Source: Uranotaenia lowii (lineage: Eukaryota > Arthropoda > Insecta > Diptera > Culicidae). From it: DNA of 64,000 nucleotides. Shown one piece after another: positions 23,544-36,718 of this stretch (within the stretch, counting starts at the first letter, position 1; each line of letters starts with the position of its first letter). Both the position numbers and the translations under genes were made by a program. The DNA is taken from NCBI RefSeq assembly GCF_029784155.1, contig NC_073693.1, forward strand, positions 140,667,988-140,731,987. Direction: 5' to 3'. The notes under the pieces were generated by a model. It saw only the letters and a list, made by a program, of their open reading frames with translations, searched no databases and was not told where the DNA came from.

Positions 23544-26479
23544 AGAAAAAAAATGAGCAATTCATTAACTCAAGAGAACAAAACAAAATCGTCGCTGTTT
23601 GAACCAATATTGCGTTTTAATTATTACTTCGCAACACGAGTAACTTTAATTCACGTGATAAGACCAATTCAGATATGAGCAATGGACTGTATTCTAAGTC
23701 TATTAAACCGAGAAATATTGCGAAAGTTTCTTCTGAAGCTTTTCATATTCCTTGTACGTTAAGCTCCTTGTTATTTCAGTATAATCTAACACTAAAGAAA
23801 GCTATAGAAACTAGACGCATTAAAGTGCTTGAAGAGAACGAGTTATCCTGTGGATTCTATTTCCATTAAGTAGTTATCACTAGTCACAAATCACCCCGTG
23901 TTGCCAGCTCCCTTTCTTTACTGCCCAGCGAGTCTTTGCGTAAATCCCATGATCAGGTTTGTCCGGTTGCAAAAACAATATTTTCATAGAATGTGCAATT
24001 TCAACGTTAAACGATACGTCCCTTCCTGTCGTTAAATGAAAAATCAAACAATACGTTTCATATATTAAATAAACACAATCTTTCAATCCTCTAGATTAAG
24101 TATTGGTAATTTTTCGCTGTAATATCCTTTTATCTTAAAAGATTTTAATCACCACTGTTTTCTTCTGATTTTTCTTTCATCGTCCAATGACTGCAGGGCG
24201 TTGTAATGTCTGAATAATTAACTCTTTAGAGTTTAGAAATGGAGACCGCGAAGCCATAATTAAGTTGAGTCAATTGCACTATATTTAATCTATCTTTTCC
24301 ATTTCAAAATTTTGCAGCGTAACATCCTTGAAAATCCATATTATTTCATGAACATCACACAAAGAATGAAGCATAAGAAGTTACAACCTTGATGATCCTT
24401 TTCCATTTTCCATTTTGTTTGAATCGATGCTTCTTCTTCTTCTTCCTTCTACTTGAACTGCTTGCAGCATCGATGATCGCCGCGGCAGTTCTGGATTAAG
24501 GGCCAGTAACTTAGACTATATGCCCTGAATCGATGCTCTGACTATCCTGCCTGACTAACAAAATTCATTGTTTTCTTTGGAGCATGATAAACAACTTTCA
24601 GCGATGACATCCTTAAGCTTTGCTTTCCTAATAGACTTTGGAATCTTCATAGAGGGGACGTAATGAATTCGAAATTCACTTGACCTTGATACCTTGATAC
24701 ATTTGAGAAATATGTAGAGAACAATGAAACTTAATAAATGTAGAACTTTTCTACATATTCATCTCAAAAACACGTCAGGACGGTTACCGCAATCACCAGT
24801 GTCTTCCAAATCTCTTTCGCGAATCCCCTATGACAGCTTTTAGAAGCTGCACTTTTTCGAATTTCATCGATGAGAACAATTCTTCTAATACAACATAAAA
24901 ACTTTGAGTCCATAGCCAACATATGAACACTGGAAACTGTCGACTTTCGTTTGTTTTCAATTCCAACAGAAAATACTTGAGTTATTCCTTTTCACCTCAA
25001 CATCGACAATTTTCTTATTTTTCAATTAGCAACTTCTTCCCGGTTGGAACAAGGTCGTTTTTGAATATCAATTTTGATAACTTTTGTTTCATTCTTTCGA
25101 AGATCAATTTTGTTTTATTTTTAAATAGTGTTAGAAATGATCAACCATCAGCATTCGAACACCTAATATCAGCACATATTTCTTCCTCTCTTACTAAGAA
25201 TTCGTCAAGCGTCAACTTTTGGTCTTATCTCTTTATGAATATCAATTTTTTTTAGTAAGATTTAGGACTTTTAGGACACATTTTTTTCTTGACATTTATA
25301 GTATGACGTTTGACGTAATCGATCGACCTGGACACCATAATTCCATCCTCAAATGCGTATTTTTCCGTAAGTTCCAATAAGCTTTTTCATTTATCTCAAA
25401 ATTAAATTATCTTATAACTTTCTACAAATACTCTGCCTATAAGCAATTCAAATGGTTTACTTTTTTTTTGGACTTCTCATATTTGTCCTTTCTGATGCTA
25501 ATGCTACAATGAATTTGATAAAAAAGTTAAGTTTCTCATTTTAAGTGGACTTTACAAATGCAAGTCTGTTGAGGTTCCAAAACTATTAAGTCACGTTTTC
25601 AATATTGTTGCCTTTACCTGTATGCTGCACAAACACAATTATTTGGACAAAACTTTTGCAGATTTATTTATTCCATTCATGTACATAAACCGTAAATATT
25701 AAAACTATTTAGAAGCTTCCTTAATTTGTACACAATTTCTCAATTAGTGTTTCCTTCTTAACTGTTTGCTTTATTCAATGCAACATGCTTCATTTATTGA
25801 TGTTTTTTTCTTCCAAAATCATATAATATACTTCTCTCTATTTTTTGGTTATACGAGTGTATTCCAGTTATTTTTTTAATTTATAAATTGCAGACCTTTT
25901 TGAATAAGGAGCATGACTGTTTAAACCTTCCATTGAATTGAGCTGGAAGAAATGCTTTTTAATGTTTTTGCTATTTATCATAAAAATTTCAGTTGTTTCG
26001 TTTTTTTAGCACACTTTATTGTACTGCTATTATCAATACATTTTTCTTTTGTGATTATACCTAAGTTTTCTTGTTCTATTACTTTTAATAGATTCCTTGT
26101 TTTGTGAACGTATACATCTTTGTTTGATTGTACTATTAGTTATTTTCGCAGTTTTAATTTTTCATATTTCAAACGAATTCCCAACACACGATTCTTTCAT
26201 CGTTCTAGTTCGAATTTGCCAGCGATTCTCGACAATTTTTTTTTTAAATTTTATTATAGGCGATTCTCTACATGCTTTTATATTGTTAAGCAAAAGGCCT
26301 TTCTGCTGGTACTGGTTTAAGTGTAAACAAGCGAACTATTAGCGCCTTTTCATCAAGCCTTTTCGCAATTTCCCATCTCACTCTTAATTTGTCTCAGTAA
26401 GCTTGCTCTTTGTTCTTATTATCATTCTCGTACACATTTCCTTGACGGCCTACTTGCTCTCCTTTTTTCTTCTTTTTCA

Positions 26480-26895
26480 AGTGGACTCCCTGCACACTTT
26501 TAAAATTCGCTGTCAGGCATTTGGCGATTTTGTTCAATAACTTCACAGCGAATATCCAGCACGCTTTTTAATAATTTTCTTCACGACGGACTCTCAAACC
26601 GCTATTTTTTTAATTTTATTCAAATCGGACTCCCAGCACGATTTATAATTTCCTCCTCAGCACGCCATTTTCTTATTCTATAAAGCGGACTCCCAACACG
26701 CTTGTTTGAATTTCCTTCCAGGCGGACTCTCAACGCACCTGTTTTTTTTTCCTTTAAAGCGGACTCTCAGCGCGCTGTTTTTATTGTACTAGCCTCGGCG
26801 GACTCTCAGCGCGCCATTTTTTCATTTTATGAAGCGGACTCCCAGCACGCTTTCTTATTTTTCTTTAGGCGGACTCTCAACGCGCCATTTTACTC
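26480..26895 (-). repeat. leader repeat array of LARD 1, GCGGACTCYCAGCRCGC type
   Basis: About nine spaced copies of a 17-bp motif (plus-strand form near GCGGACTCTCAGCGCGCC) at intervals of roughly 35-60 bp, separated by T-rich spacers. In the element's own orientation they sit just behind the primer-binding site, where packaging and dimerisation signals normally lie. Confidence 0.75.
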
Positions 26896-26991
26896 ACCTC
26901 ATCTTTCTGGACAAAATAACTTCTCGACGAAAAAAAAACAGGAATAGTCCTCGTGACCGGGTGATTTCTTAGCAGGTTTTCTTAGAAAAAT

Positions 26992-27009
26992 GTCCTATTA
27001 TGGTCGCCA
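26992..27009 (-). other. LARD 1 primer-binding site
   Basis: Minus strand TGGCGACCATAATAGGAC, two bases inside the 5' LTR. The TGGCGACC start resembles the tRNA-Arg-type site of mdg1/412 elements (from memory); the tRNA was not verified. Confidence 0.6.
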
Positions 27010-27011
27010 AA

Positions 27012-27229
27012 TGTGCAATCGCTGATTATCTACTGGAAATCACCCGAATCACGGGACCATAATACACGACGTACACACGTCTTACTCGATCAACTACTGA
27101 TACACGAAAGGAGGAGGCGACTCTGACGAGAAGGACAAGTAGCTAACGTCAGGATGTATTCGTACGCGCCACACACGGTTAGTGCAATTTATGCAGTATG
27201 TGTCTGCTTGTTAACTCGTACACCGCACA
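27012..27229 (-). repeat. LARD 1 5' LTR (218 bp)
   Basis: Direct repeat of 23311-23528. Confidence 0.93.
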
Positions 27230-27234
27230 TGTCC

Positions 27235-28139
27235 TGTACAAAAGTTGTACACTAAAAATTAAATGTCACGTTATTTGTTTTTCGACCTGTAAAATTACGG
27301 TAAATGACCTGCTCCTTTTTTAACAAAACATTTGTGTAATTTTACAGGAAATAATTTTTGCTGTGTAAGTCTTTAAATTTGGTACTGAATACTCATACAC
27401 TTCTATAGAGATTGTGCCAAGATTTCGCTATGCAAAATTCTCGTAAATATGTATTTATTAGATCCATTCCAGCGGGCGGTACCTACTTTATTCGGAAAAC
27501 TTTTTTTCATGTTTTATTAATAAGTTTAAGTTGATGCAATTTTACCAAACTAAATAATTGTATATCGCCATGCTTTGCTCAAGTTAACCTTCAATTTGAA
27601 ACCAATAAAAGTTTTTTACACATGTTAATTTTAAATTGTTTTTTGTTTTGATTCAGGAGTCGCACCATATATGAAGATGAAAACAACTGAGCGAGAAACC
27701 TTCAAAATTCTGAATTGTTTTCAGCGAGTTCCAAATCAACGTTGCTTTAAGTTTGAAGAGAATTCGAATTTTTGTTTCGCTGTTACGCTCCAGAGTTCGT
27801 TGTAATCCTTAAAATCTCCCATTTCCGTTGCGTCACATCTTTAAAAATGTGTACCCCTTTTTCCACCCTCTATAAATCGAAAAATTCTGAAAAAATTGCT
27901 CCGAACGCCTCGACATTCTGAAAGCAGTTGGCATTCATCATGTTTTTCGGTAGAGAATGTAAAACAAATTTCGAGTAGATATAACCCGTGTAGTAAACAT
28001 TCATCAAAAGGTACATTTCTGTATTTAAAAGTAACTTATTGAGTTGTATCACATGTATATCGTTTTGAATAAGTCGATATTTCGTACAAACAGTTTGCAT
28101 AAAGCGCCTGTGTGTATACAATACAAGAATTTTCAATTA
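27235..28139. other. gene-free AT-rich stretch
   Basis: Nothing beyond chance frames. The 27235-27370 part and 23174-23310 are the two halves of the sequence into which LARD 1 inserted. Confidence 0.4.
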
Positions 28140-28425
28140 CAGTTGAACCCCGCTAATCCGGGTAGTCGAGGGAAGGACCACCTCGGATAAGTGAAACTTC
28201 GGATTAAACTATATACATTGTCGGACCCTCTACTTTTCCAGTGGTGTTTCATATTATCCAGGCGCATGGCTCGGTGAATACAAGAATTTTTTGTGCTACT
28301 TAATCGACGTTTTTCAGCCGTTAAGAATTACAACTCCCAGATACGTCGATTTATTTAGTATAATCAATATGGCGATAAATCACAACGCTACATCGAATGG
28401 AGCTTAGATAAGCGCGGGGCTTCAA
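28140..28425. mobile_element. pogo-like MITE
   Basis: After a TA, the left end CAGTTGAACCCCGCTAATCC resembles pogo/Tigger termini, and the right end AGATAAGCGCGGGGCTTCAA is an imperfect inverse. The internal CTCGGATAAGTGAAAC block recurs at about 20840. Non-coding, about 286 bp; the right terminus is eroded. Confidence 0.55.
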
Positions 28426-28446
28426 AAAATGGGCTAACTTTTTCAA

Positions 28447-28523
28447 GGGTGATATTCATCACTGTTAATGTGGCGTCAATATGTTCGACCGCCCCGACTC
28501 ATTAACAGTGATGAATATCACCC
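28447..28523. repeat. 77-bp perfect hairpin, 23-bp stem
   Basis: 28447-28469 and 28501-28523 are exact reverse complements (GGGTGATATTCATCACTGTT plus AAT), with a 31-nt GC-rich loop. No flanking duplication was seen. Confidence 0.9.
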
Positions 28524-29044
28524 GTAAATCAAATGTTCTAACTAGAACCTCAATCCTTGTGCCTTGGGTCCATGCCAATAAACTAAATTGAATTAGCCAG
28601 ACAGGAAACAAAGCTGGGACCGGGACGAAAGAATTTCGTACCCGAATTGACGTAAAGCTTGAAGAGTGCAGTACCGTAAATCATAGTTGCAGACTACTTT
28701 AAATTTGACTTAAATATCGATTTCGTCTTTGTTTAGAATTTGATAATTTGGGTAACATTGATCAGTCTCTATTTTGACGGTTTGAACGAGTTTTCTTGAT
28801 CATAAAGGACACAAAACACCATCATAATATTTACAAAAGCTTGTTTATCAACTGCTAAGGCAGTTCGGAACAAACTCAAATGATATAAAATTAATCATGA
28901 AACTCTACAAAATCAAACACAACACTTTCGGTTGCTCAAATATGCTAAATTTGTAACTTTTGATCCAGTGAACCCTGAGATGTACAATGCTGAATTTCGG
29001 TGTTTCTTGGTTTAGATTTTTTTTGTAATCCAAGTAAAATATAC

Positions 29045-29900
29045 ATCGCGACAAGGAATATTTAAATAAGGTAGTGCCGAGAGCCATATTGAATTTTTTT
29101 TGTAACGTTACAAAAACGATTGTATTAAAAATTTATATGAGAATGGTAGGAATTTCAAAGGAAAACATGTTTTAGATCGAAAATGAATTCCAATTTCATT
29201 TTGATTCTGTTAAAAAAGGCCTCTATTTCACTATGTTATGTAGTTTTTGGTCCTTTGAAGATTGCATTATATTTTTTTTTCTTATTTTAATTATGAATGC
29301 AATGTCGCCTTGAAGCTAGAGCGTGCAAAAATGAAGCAAAAATCAGCTTTTAAAAGGTCTAGCTGGTAGATATTGAGTGTTCAACTGATTGTTATGAATT
29401 TAATTCAACCGGTTTACCATATGCAATTCTTGTGTAGAACAATTAACATCAATGAATGATTGTTAAATCATTTTACTAAAATGCCAATAAATGATTTGTT
29501 GTGTTGTATTAAAATTTGTGTTTTGATCACTTTACTGTAATGAGGAGCCTAAACTGCACTAACTTAAACATTTTCATGGAAGACTTCAAAATAATTTTAA
29601 AGTTTTGCAAATTTCAGTGGGGAAATTCCATTATTTTTTCGAAATTTGATGGTCTGTTTTATAGAAAAGTTATTCGAAAATGCGACTTTTTTTCTAACGA
29701 TCTTGAAGAGCAAGTATCCTTCCACAATAACATGTTTTCAAAGTGGAAAATTTCCAGCAGATTCTACGAATTAACGACGAAAAAGATAAATTTTATAGTA
29801 AATTAACAGATGTTTCGTGATTGTGACGTATCAGCCTGTACCAATACTAAAGCAGGGCTGCGTTGGCACTACCTTCTTTAAATATTCCTTGACATCGCGA
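29045..29900. mobile_element. candidate DNA element with about 34-bp inverted ends
   Basis: 29045-29078 (ATCGCGACAAGGAATATTTA...GGTAGTGCC) pairs with the inverse of 29865-29898 with few mismatches. The interior has a 96-codon frame (29516-29806, +) without recognisable motif. Target duplication not identified. Confidence 0.55.
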
Positions 29901-30595
29901 TCCTTAATGTGTTAAGGCCGAACTACCATTAAAATCGAAAAATGAACAATGATGCTGCATAAATAAAGGGGCTTAATTTTTAATATAACTTATGAATTTT
30001 CAACAACAAAAAATGAAATTTTGCCTTCATTCAATTCTGAAGGCCCTCGCACTATTCTCCTTTTATTTTTTCTTCCAAACTGTACTATTTCATAAGGTAA
30101 CTGGCCTTTTGTCCTAGACTGACTTACTCTTGGAAAATGTCGCTATTTTTTTTTTAAATCAAAAAATTACCTCAAAATACTAGCAAAACTACATCAGAAC
30201 TATATATTTACTAAGGTATTCTCATTGTCGAGAACTATTTTCAAGCGATTTCAGCAAATCATCGAGCAAGCCATACACACCGACATTGCTGAACGGAGCT
30301 ATAGTTGAATCAACAGCTTTTTCATTTGATGTATATTCTTTTCCGAAAGGAAGCCACTGATTGCACAAAACGAAAAATTTTACTGCGTTACAATAACGAG
30401 GAAAAAAGAAGAAGTAATTTCCAAAGCGTGGATGTGTTTTTTGAAAAGTTTTCGAAAACTGTGTTTTTAAGCGTTTTAAAATCCAAAAAAACCGAAATAA
30501 AAACTAAATCTTCTCCCAAATAACCAAGTGCAATATAAGAAATTTCTTAATATCCGCACAAACCAGAAATAATCTAAAAAAATTAAAAGGGCTAC
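29901..30595. other. gene-free AT-rich stretch
   Basis: No recognised feature; a 72-codon AT-rich frame at 30305-30523 is probably chance. Confidence 0.4.
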
Positions 30596-30599
30596 CGCG

Positions 30600-32428
30600 T
30601 CTGGTCTTTTCGAACGCCATCTGTAAAAGCTGTAAAGGGCCTTACGCTTAATCCTTGCCGGGCCTTACGCTTAATCCCTGCCATCAGATTTTGTACAGCC
30701 ACCTTTTCCACCTTCTCCGCCGCAGAAAGTCAGTTTGCCTTGAACAGCTGCTCGTCCTTAGCAGTTTTTTTGGCCTTCTTTAGGTTCCACTAGACAATAG
30801 CCTAGGGTTACCAGATCCCGTTACATCAAAAAGAGTACATTGAGATCATTTACCCAAAAAGTTAGGAGAAACGATATAACTCCGGTTTTCTGAGCTCCCA
30901 GCTCCCAGGTTGATACAAGATCCATTTAATTATGGAGCTTTGCTTCCGGATGGTAAGCAAAACAGAAGGAAAATGATGTACATATTTCGTATTATCTGAG
31001 GAGGCCCCTACTACCTCGAATAAGCGCAAAAGGATATGCAAAAGTTGGACTATTCGAAGAGATTGTATTTAGATGTTATGCTTGCAAACCACAAAAAAAA
31101 ACATAAAACAATCCAGTTCAAAAAGAGCTTTTTATTTCTTGAGGCGTACATTTACTTCACAATTATTATTTGAGATTAGACACGAATGCCATAACGCTGG
31201 TTAAGTGACAAAAAAAAATTAAAAAAAAAATTGAGACCTGTGCGCATTTAGATAAGCATATTACCTAAATTTTGTACAGATTGATTACTGTTTCTCAAAG
31301 GCGCTTATTGTGCTGACCTTATTAAATACGACTAAAAACGCATGTTTATGAAAACAAGATGTTAAAGTAATTTGCTGTTATTCGTATTCCTTTCGTAATT
31401 TTAGCATAAGACGTGAAACAACCTCATAAAATGGAAGAAATGCGTAGGTTTCTCAGATCAAATGTATTTCAACAAAAAAAGAGTACATTTGGTAAAATTT
31501 CACAAAAAGAAGAGTACGCCCATTTCTCGACCGAAAAAGAGTACATGTACTCTTAAAAGAGTACGTATGGTATCCCTACAATAGCCCAGTATTTCTCAAT
31601 TGGGCGGAGCTCTGGCGTGTTGGGAGGGTTCTTGTCCTTGGGAACCACCTGCATGTTGTTGGCGGCGTACCACTCCATGGCCTTTTAACCGTAATGGCAA
31701 GATGCCAAATCCAGCAAAAACAGTACGGAATAACCGTGTTTCTTCAGGAAAGGCATCAGACGTTTATTCAAACACTCTTTCACCTAAATTTCTTGGTTGA
31801 CAGTCCTGGAAGCTATGAAAATGCTGCTTTTCAAGCCACAGGTACAGATGGCTTGCCAAACCAGATATTTCTCCGCGAACTTTGACAGTTTCATGTGCTT
31901 GAAAATATCTGCTACCTTTCCCCTTCCTTTGGCCGTATAAAACTCCTGTCCGGGGAGCTGCTTGTAGTCGGCATTGACGTAGGTTTTGTCGTCCATTACG
32001 CAGTCAAGCTTCGTCAGCATCGTCGTGTACAGCCTCCGGGATCGCGCTTTGGCCGTCGTATTTTGTTTATCATCGCGACTTAGAGTCACTACCTTCTTGT
32101 AAGTCGATAGTCCGGCTCGTTTTTTGGGTCGATGCACGGTTGTAGACGATAGACCCAGCTTATTTGCGGCATCTCGGAGAGAGAGGTAAGGATTTCGCTT
32201 GAAACTACCGGCAACTCTCTTTGTCGTCTCAGCGACTTCCGGCTTTCGATTTCCCCTCGATCCAGACTTCCTGGCTGTCGACAAACGTTCCCCAAACACT
32301 TTAGTTACATTTGTAACGGTTGATTTGGCAACTTTTAACGATTTTGCCAGCTTTGCGTGCAAGTAGCTCGGATTTTCGCGTTGCGCGAGCAAAATTTTGA
32401 TACGCTGCTCTTCTTCCTTGGACGGCAT
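30600..32428 (-). pseudogene. ITmD37E-type Tc1/mariner transposase relic, split by a hAT MITE
   Basis: From 32428: MPSKEEEQRIKILLAQ start, helix-turn-helix region, RKSGSRGNRK linker, then CVMDDKTYVNADYK (first catalytic D) and LVWQAICTCG. After a TAG the same reading resumes with LFLLDLASCHYG (second D), a TAA, and NPPNTPELRPIEKYWAI. Counting from that D gives 37 residues before the E in PIE, the D37E signature reported from mosquitoes. At AIV the frame is broken by the MITE at 30803-31578 and continues beyond it (WNLKKAKKTAKDEQLFKAN, stop, then NLMAGIKRKARQ). Two or more stops plus the insertion make it dead. Terminal repeats were not found. Confidence 0.88.
30803..31578. mobile_element. hAT-type MITE family TAGGG-1, copy B
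   Basis: 776 bp, ends TAGGGTTACCAGATCC and GTATGGTATCCCTA, exact 8-bp duplication CAATAGCC (30795-30802 and 31579-31586). It lies inside the mariner transposase frame, so the duplication is visible in coding sequence. Non-coding inside. Confidence 0.88.
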
Positions 32429-32537
32429 TTTGACAACTGAAGACCCAGCCAACAATTTGGTATGTGTATCAAAAGATATACGTACATCTATGCTGGTAAT
32501 AATCATCGTATATGATGTTAGAAAAAAGCATATACAT

Positions 32538-33354
32538 TAGACTGAGTCGATTTGGGGTCATTTTTGAATTTCTCAAACCCTGGGGTCTTAAAGCTTCGTC
32601 TTGGTCCAAAACTCATCCATGATTTTTTGTAGAATTTTTAGGTAACGTTTACATGAGTAAATTTGAACTTTAAGGTTTGTATGGGAAAATTGAATATTTT
32701 GTACTGAAAAATCAACATCGTTTTTGTTTCTTCTGTGGAACCGAGCCAGCCGACAGTTTTTGTGCCAATTTATAAAATTCCTTAAGGAAATTTTCCGCTG
32801 AACAACTTTGTCGAAGGCCGTAACATCGTATCTTATTATGCAAAAAAGTTATTAACTGTTTAACAGAGGTATGTCTTTTCGCATTGATAAACAACAAATT
32901 CAATTGACATCACTGCTGGAGCCTCGCAAAGTATTGCAAGAAAAGTAGTCATGCAATACCTCGCTAGGCGCCCAGCAGGGATGTCAATTGAATTTATTGT
33001 TTATCAAAGCCAAAATACATATCCTCATTCAACACCTAATAACTTTTTTGCCTAATAAGATACGAGGTTACGGTCTTCGACCAAGTTGTTCAGCGGAGAA
33101 TTTTCTTTAGGAATTTTTTAAATTGGTACAAAAACTGTCCGCTGGCTCGGTTCCACAGAAGAAAAGAAAACGATGTTGATTTTTCAGTACAAAATATTCA
33201 ATTTTCCCATATAAACCTAAAAGTTCAAATTTACTCATGTAAACGTTACTTAAAAATTCTACAAAAAATCAAGGATGAGTTTTGGACCAAGACGAAGCTT
33301 TTAAGACCCCAGGGTTTGAGAAATTCAAAAATGACCCCAAATCGACTCAGTCTA
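32538..33354. mobile_element. hAT-like long palindromic element (FB-T), copy 1
   Basis: 817 bp, almost entirely two inverted arms of about 390 bp; ends TAGACTGAGTCGATTTGGGG and the inverse; exact 8-bp duplication ATATACAT (32530-32537 and 33355-33362). Its transcript would fold into long double-stranded RNA. No coding frame. Confidence 0.9.
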
Positions 33355-33368
33355 ATATACATACCTAC

Positions 33369-33529
33369 TGTAGTGTCCTCGTGCCTGAGGGTCGTCGAGG
33401 AGAAACACGTCAACCTCCGTTGCTCTCTATAATAGGACTGCCTCTATTCGTTCTACTCTCGCTGTAGTATGTTAGATGCAGAGGTCTGAGTCGTCACGCA
33501 TTATCAGTATAATATAGCAAAATACTACA
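33369..33529 (-). repeat. LARD 2 3' LTR (161 bp)
   Basis: Direct repeat of 37071-37231 with three substitutions seen. Confidence 0.93.
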
Positions 33530-33558
33530 TCACTTTTTTCTTTTCTTTTTTTTTTTAA
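33530..33558 (-). other. LARD 2 polypurine tract
   Basis: Minus strand AAAAAAAAGAAAAGAAAAAA followed by GTGA directly before the LTR; almost all purines. Confidence 0.6.
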
Positions 33559-36500
33559 AGATAATTCCCAAATCATCCTCAAGTTCATTCGTAACATAAA
33601 TAACTCTCTAAACATATGGGCTGCCTTATTATACTTTCAGATTTAGATGTAGCATAAAGTTAATCGGTTTTATTAATGAAGCCAAACTCAATCCTCGCTT
33701 GATCTTCTAATCACTCGATATTTCTTTAGTTTTAAATTTTGGAAATCTCATTCATTTTCTTCATTTTCTGATTGAGTATCTATCATTTCCAGATATCATA
33801 CTTGGTTAAATGGTGCGTATCCGATCAGTATCCATCTTTTTCCTTATCGCATTTTTCTTGTTCATAAACCAGGTCCTCATCTTATCATACTAATCACTTT
33901 TGGCTGATTTATGGATTACATATGCTTGTCTTGGATATAATCAACAACATCCCTGAAATTTTTGTTTTTGTTCTATTTTCGCAGTCGTTGGGCATGTCCG
34001 ATACATATTTGATTACTGATTGATGCCTGGATGAAAGTTATATGATATAATGCTATTCAACTGATTTAAATTCCTCTGATCCGTCGTTTCCAACAAAACA
34101 TCATGAATATAGAGTTCGGTGTTAAGTCTACCAACAAGCTACCTTCTACTTTTCTTCTTCCATTTTTCTCATTTTTATCAGCCAATTTCTCAAGGATATT
34201 AAGTCCTACTAGAAAGCATCTCTGAAGAATTCCTCACAATTATCGAAAATATCAATTCTGATACCTTGTTTGTGCTTTTACTTGACTAATGCAGAGTTTT
34301 TTACAGACAACGAATACTCATTATCTCACTGAAACCGTTTCTTATTTTTATTACAACAATCTCAATTCTGTAGTGGAAATGAACGACCACAATCAAAATG
34401 TTACACAATTGATTGCTTCTATTATTCTAAAACCAGTTCTACACTTTTCTTCGACCTCGGACTAACAGTTATTGAAACCAACAGAAATCCACCGAATTCA
34501 GTCATGTAATACTAAACACATGTCTTTTTTTTTGGCCACATAACTGCACAAAATTGTTGCTTTATGCCCATCACTCACAGATTTAAGTTCACGTCAAGAA
34601 TAGTCCAAAACAACAGAAGCAAATTTATAAAACTAATAACTCACAACAAACGTTTTGCAATTTTACACTCTCATGAGCCTTCTTCGATATTTGGTCAAAG
34701 TATGGTTCGAGTTATTGATGATCGGTAATAAACTCAAATGAGTGGCTTTCACAGCGTACACCATGTAATTTTAACTTGATCTGTTAAATAGAATTTACAA
34801 CAAACATGATGGCAATGTTTCCCATCATTATAGCTTTCCTAAATCCCAACTATGCGCCGAGTCTCAGTAAGAGCAGCCTTCAGCAGGCTGAAAATCACAG
34901 CAAGATATAAATATTGTTTCTTTTTAAACTTAATAACAGCGAAACTTGCTATTTGTTTCATCATCGAACCGCTAGCTTAAAGCTAACTGCAACCTTTTGT
35001 AAACGACAAGAGTTTTTCCCGTTTTTTTTCTGGTTAGTTTAAAGAACAGCCAATTTTCTACTTCTACCAAAACACGCTCTAAACTGATAATCTGACATTG
35101 TGATGCCACGCTTTCGTCGCTACTGGCTACACTGACATGACTCTTAGAAGAAAATTTTAATCGCTTTTGGCTAATTCGCCACCTTCGTTGATATTTCGTG
35201 AATACAAAACTTGCCATAAAAATTCCTTGTTGAAGATAATTCACGAAATCTCCTGTTTTTTTCCGCATTTCCCTTTTTTTCCTATTTATGTTATTCATCA
35301 ACAATCATCGTTAACACTCCACCTCCAACATATCATCCCAAAGATTCTCAAATGCCACTCATGCTTATACGCTCATGACTCCATATCAACTTAATAAAAA
35401 GTTCAAATCAGAATTTCAAAACTGACTTCTAGTTTCCTTTATGAGATCAATACCCGAAGAAAAACTTCAAATTTTATCCTTTGAACATGGCTCCCACAAG
35501 TAATTTATTCCAACCTATCTGTACTTGATCGAATTTTATTTATTTCTTCGATCTTCTACGAGAACCTAACTTCTCTTATTTTAACCTTTTTAGTGCTCTA
35601 GGGATTCAATTATACATCTGGACCGACCACAAACAAAACTTTCAGCTTTGTACCTCATCGACGATTGACACAAAACTGAAAAAACTACATTCTTCACGTA
35701 ACATTCATTCAGGGCTTCGCTTTCTCCAACTTGTATTTCCGTACTTTCATATGTCAGAAGATTCACCTTCTTGACGCCTCTTAGATTTGATAATCATCAA
35801 TCATCTTATGCGATTTCATCAGCTTCCAAACAGGCTCTTTTGGAATGGGTACTGAAATTTTAACCATAATCAATCAACATTGACTACCACTTCTGCCACT
35901 CAACATCAAACTTTACTCTGGGGCAGTTATCGTCAAGTTCGAAACATTTATATTCAGTCACTGTGTCAACAAATTGATACATTGCAATTTATAAAATTTA
36001 AAATTTACTTTGCAATTATATGCTAGGCTGCATAGCAAATAGCATCGAATATCCTTGTCCTTCGCTTTTCTCAAAATGTGTAACTTTCGAAATCGTCCAT
36101 ACTTTCTTATCAACACTTGAACCAAGCCCACTTATCGTCACCCTAACTAACCTAAACTTTCGTCGCACTGGTATGTGGTTTTATCATCACCTTGACAAAT
36201 ATTTTAAGCAAACGCTCTTATCACTCGAAGTAGGCCGTGCAATTTAGCATCAACGCTCTACTAAGCTCTGTCGTTAATTCAACCAGCTAGAATCAAAGTG
36301 CTGATTTTTTTTCTCAATTGTTTGACCCACTCAGTAAGGGTTACATAGCAAAATGCACCCGCTCCTACGCTTGCAACTTTTTCGCTCTTTCTGTCGGTTG
36401 TTTGGATTTGAGCATTCAAATGAAGAACGAACAATACGACAAAATCATACAACGTCACTATGACAAGTTTTCTCTTCGATCGTTTACCATGGTCAACATC

Positions 36501-36718
36501 ATATACACACAGTTTGCCTTTTCCTCTCTCTTGATTTCTACTGAAAAAAAAAAAAAAAACACTGCAGCATATAGTAGCATATGTACAAACTTCCCGTTAG
36601 AGTGGAAGACGCACCTTTCCTTCCTGCTTGCTTTTCCCAACTTCAAATGGACACACTTTGGTCACTAAAGAACCTTTTCTCTCCCTCTCTCTCTTCTCAC
36701 TACCAGGCTATCGACCAT

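Larger units (their letters stand above)
23311..27229 (-). mobile_element. non-autonomous LTR retrotransposon (LARD-type), LARD 1
   Basis: Two 218-bp direct repeats, identical by eye, begin TG and end CA and enclose 3.5 kb without any credible gene. The 5-bp duplication TGTCC flanks the whole (23306-23310 and 27230-27234). A primer-binding-like TGGCGACCATAATAGGAC follows the LTR on the minus strand and a purine tract precedes the other LTR, fixing minus orientation. It must depend on gag/pol supplied by another element. Identical LTRs imply recent insertion. Confidence 0.92.

Noticed and set aside
24923..25255. 110-codon frame inside LARD 1 as a possible gag remnant
   Set aside because: It lies on the strand opposite to the element's transcription as set by PBS/PPT and has no gag motif.
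23311..27229. CRISPR-like reading of the repeated GCGGACTC motifs at 26480-26895
   Set aside because: Eukaryotic context, degenerate repeats and uneven T-rich spacers inside an LTR element.
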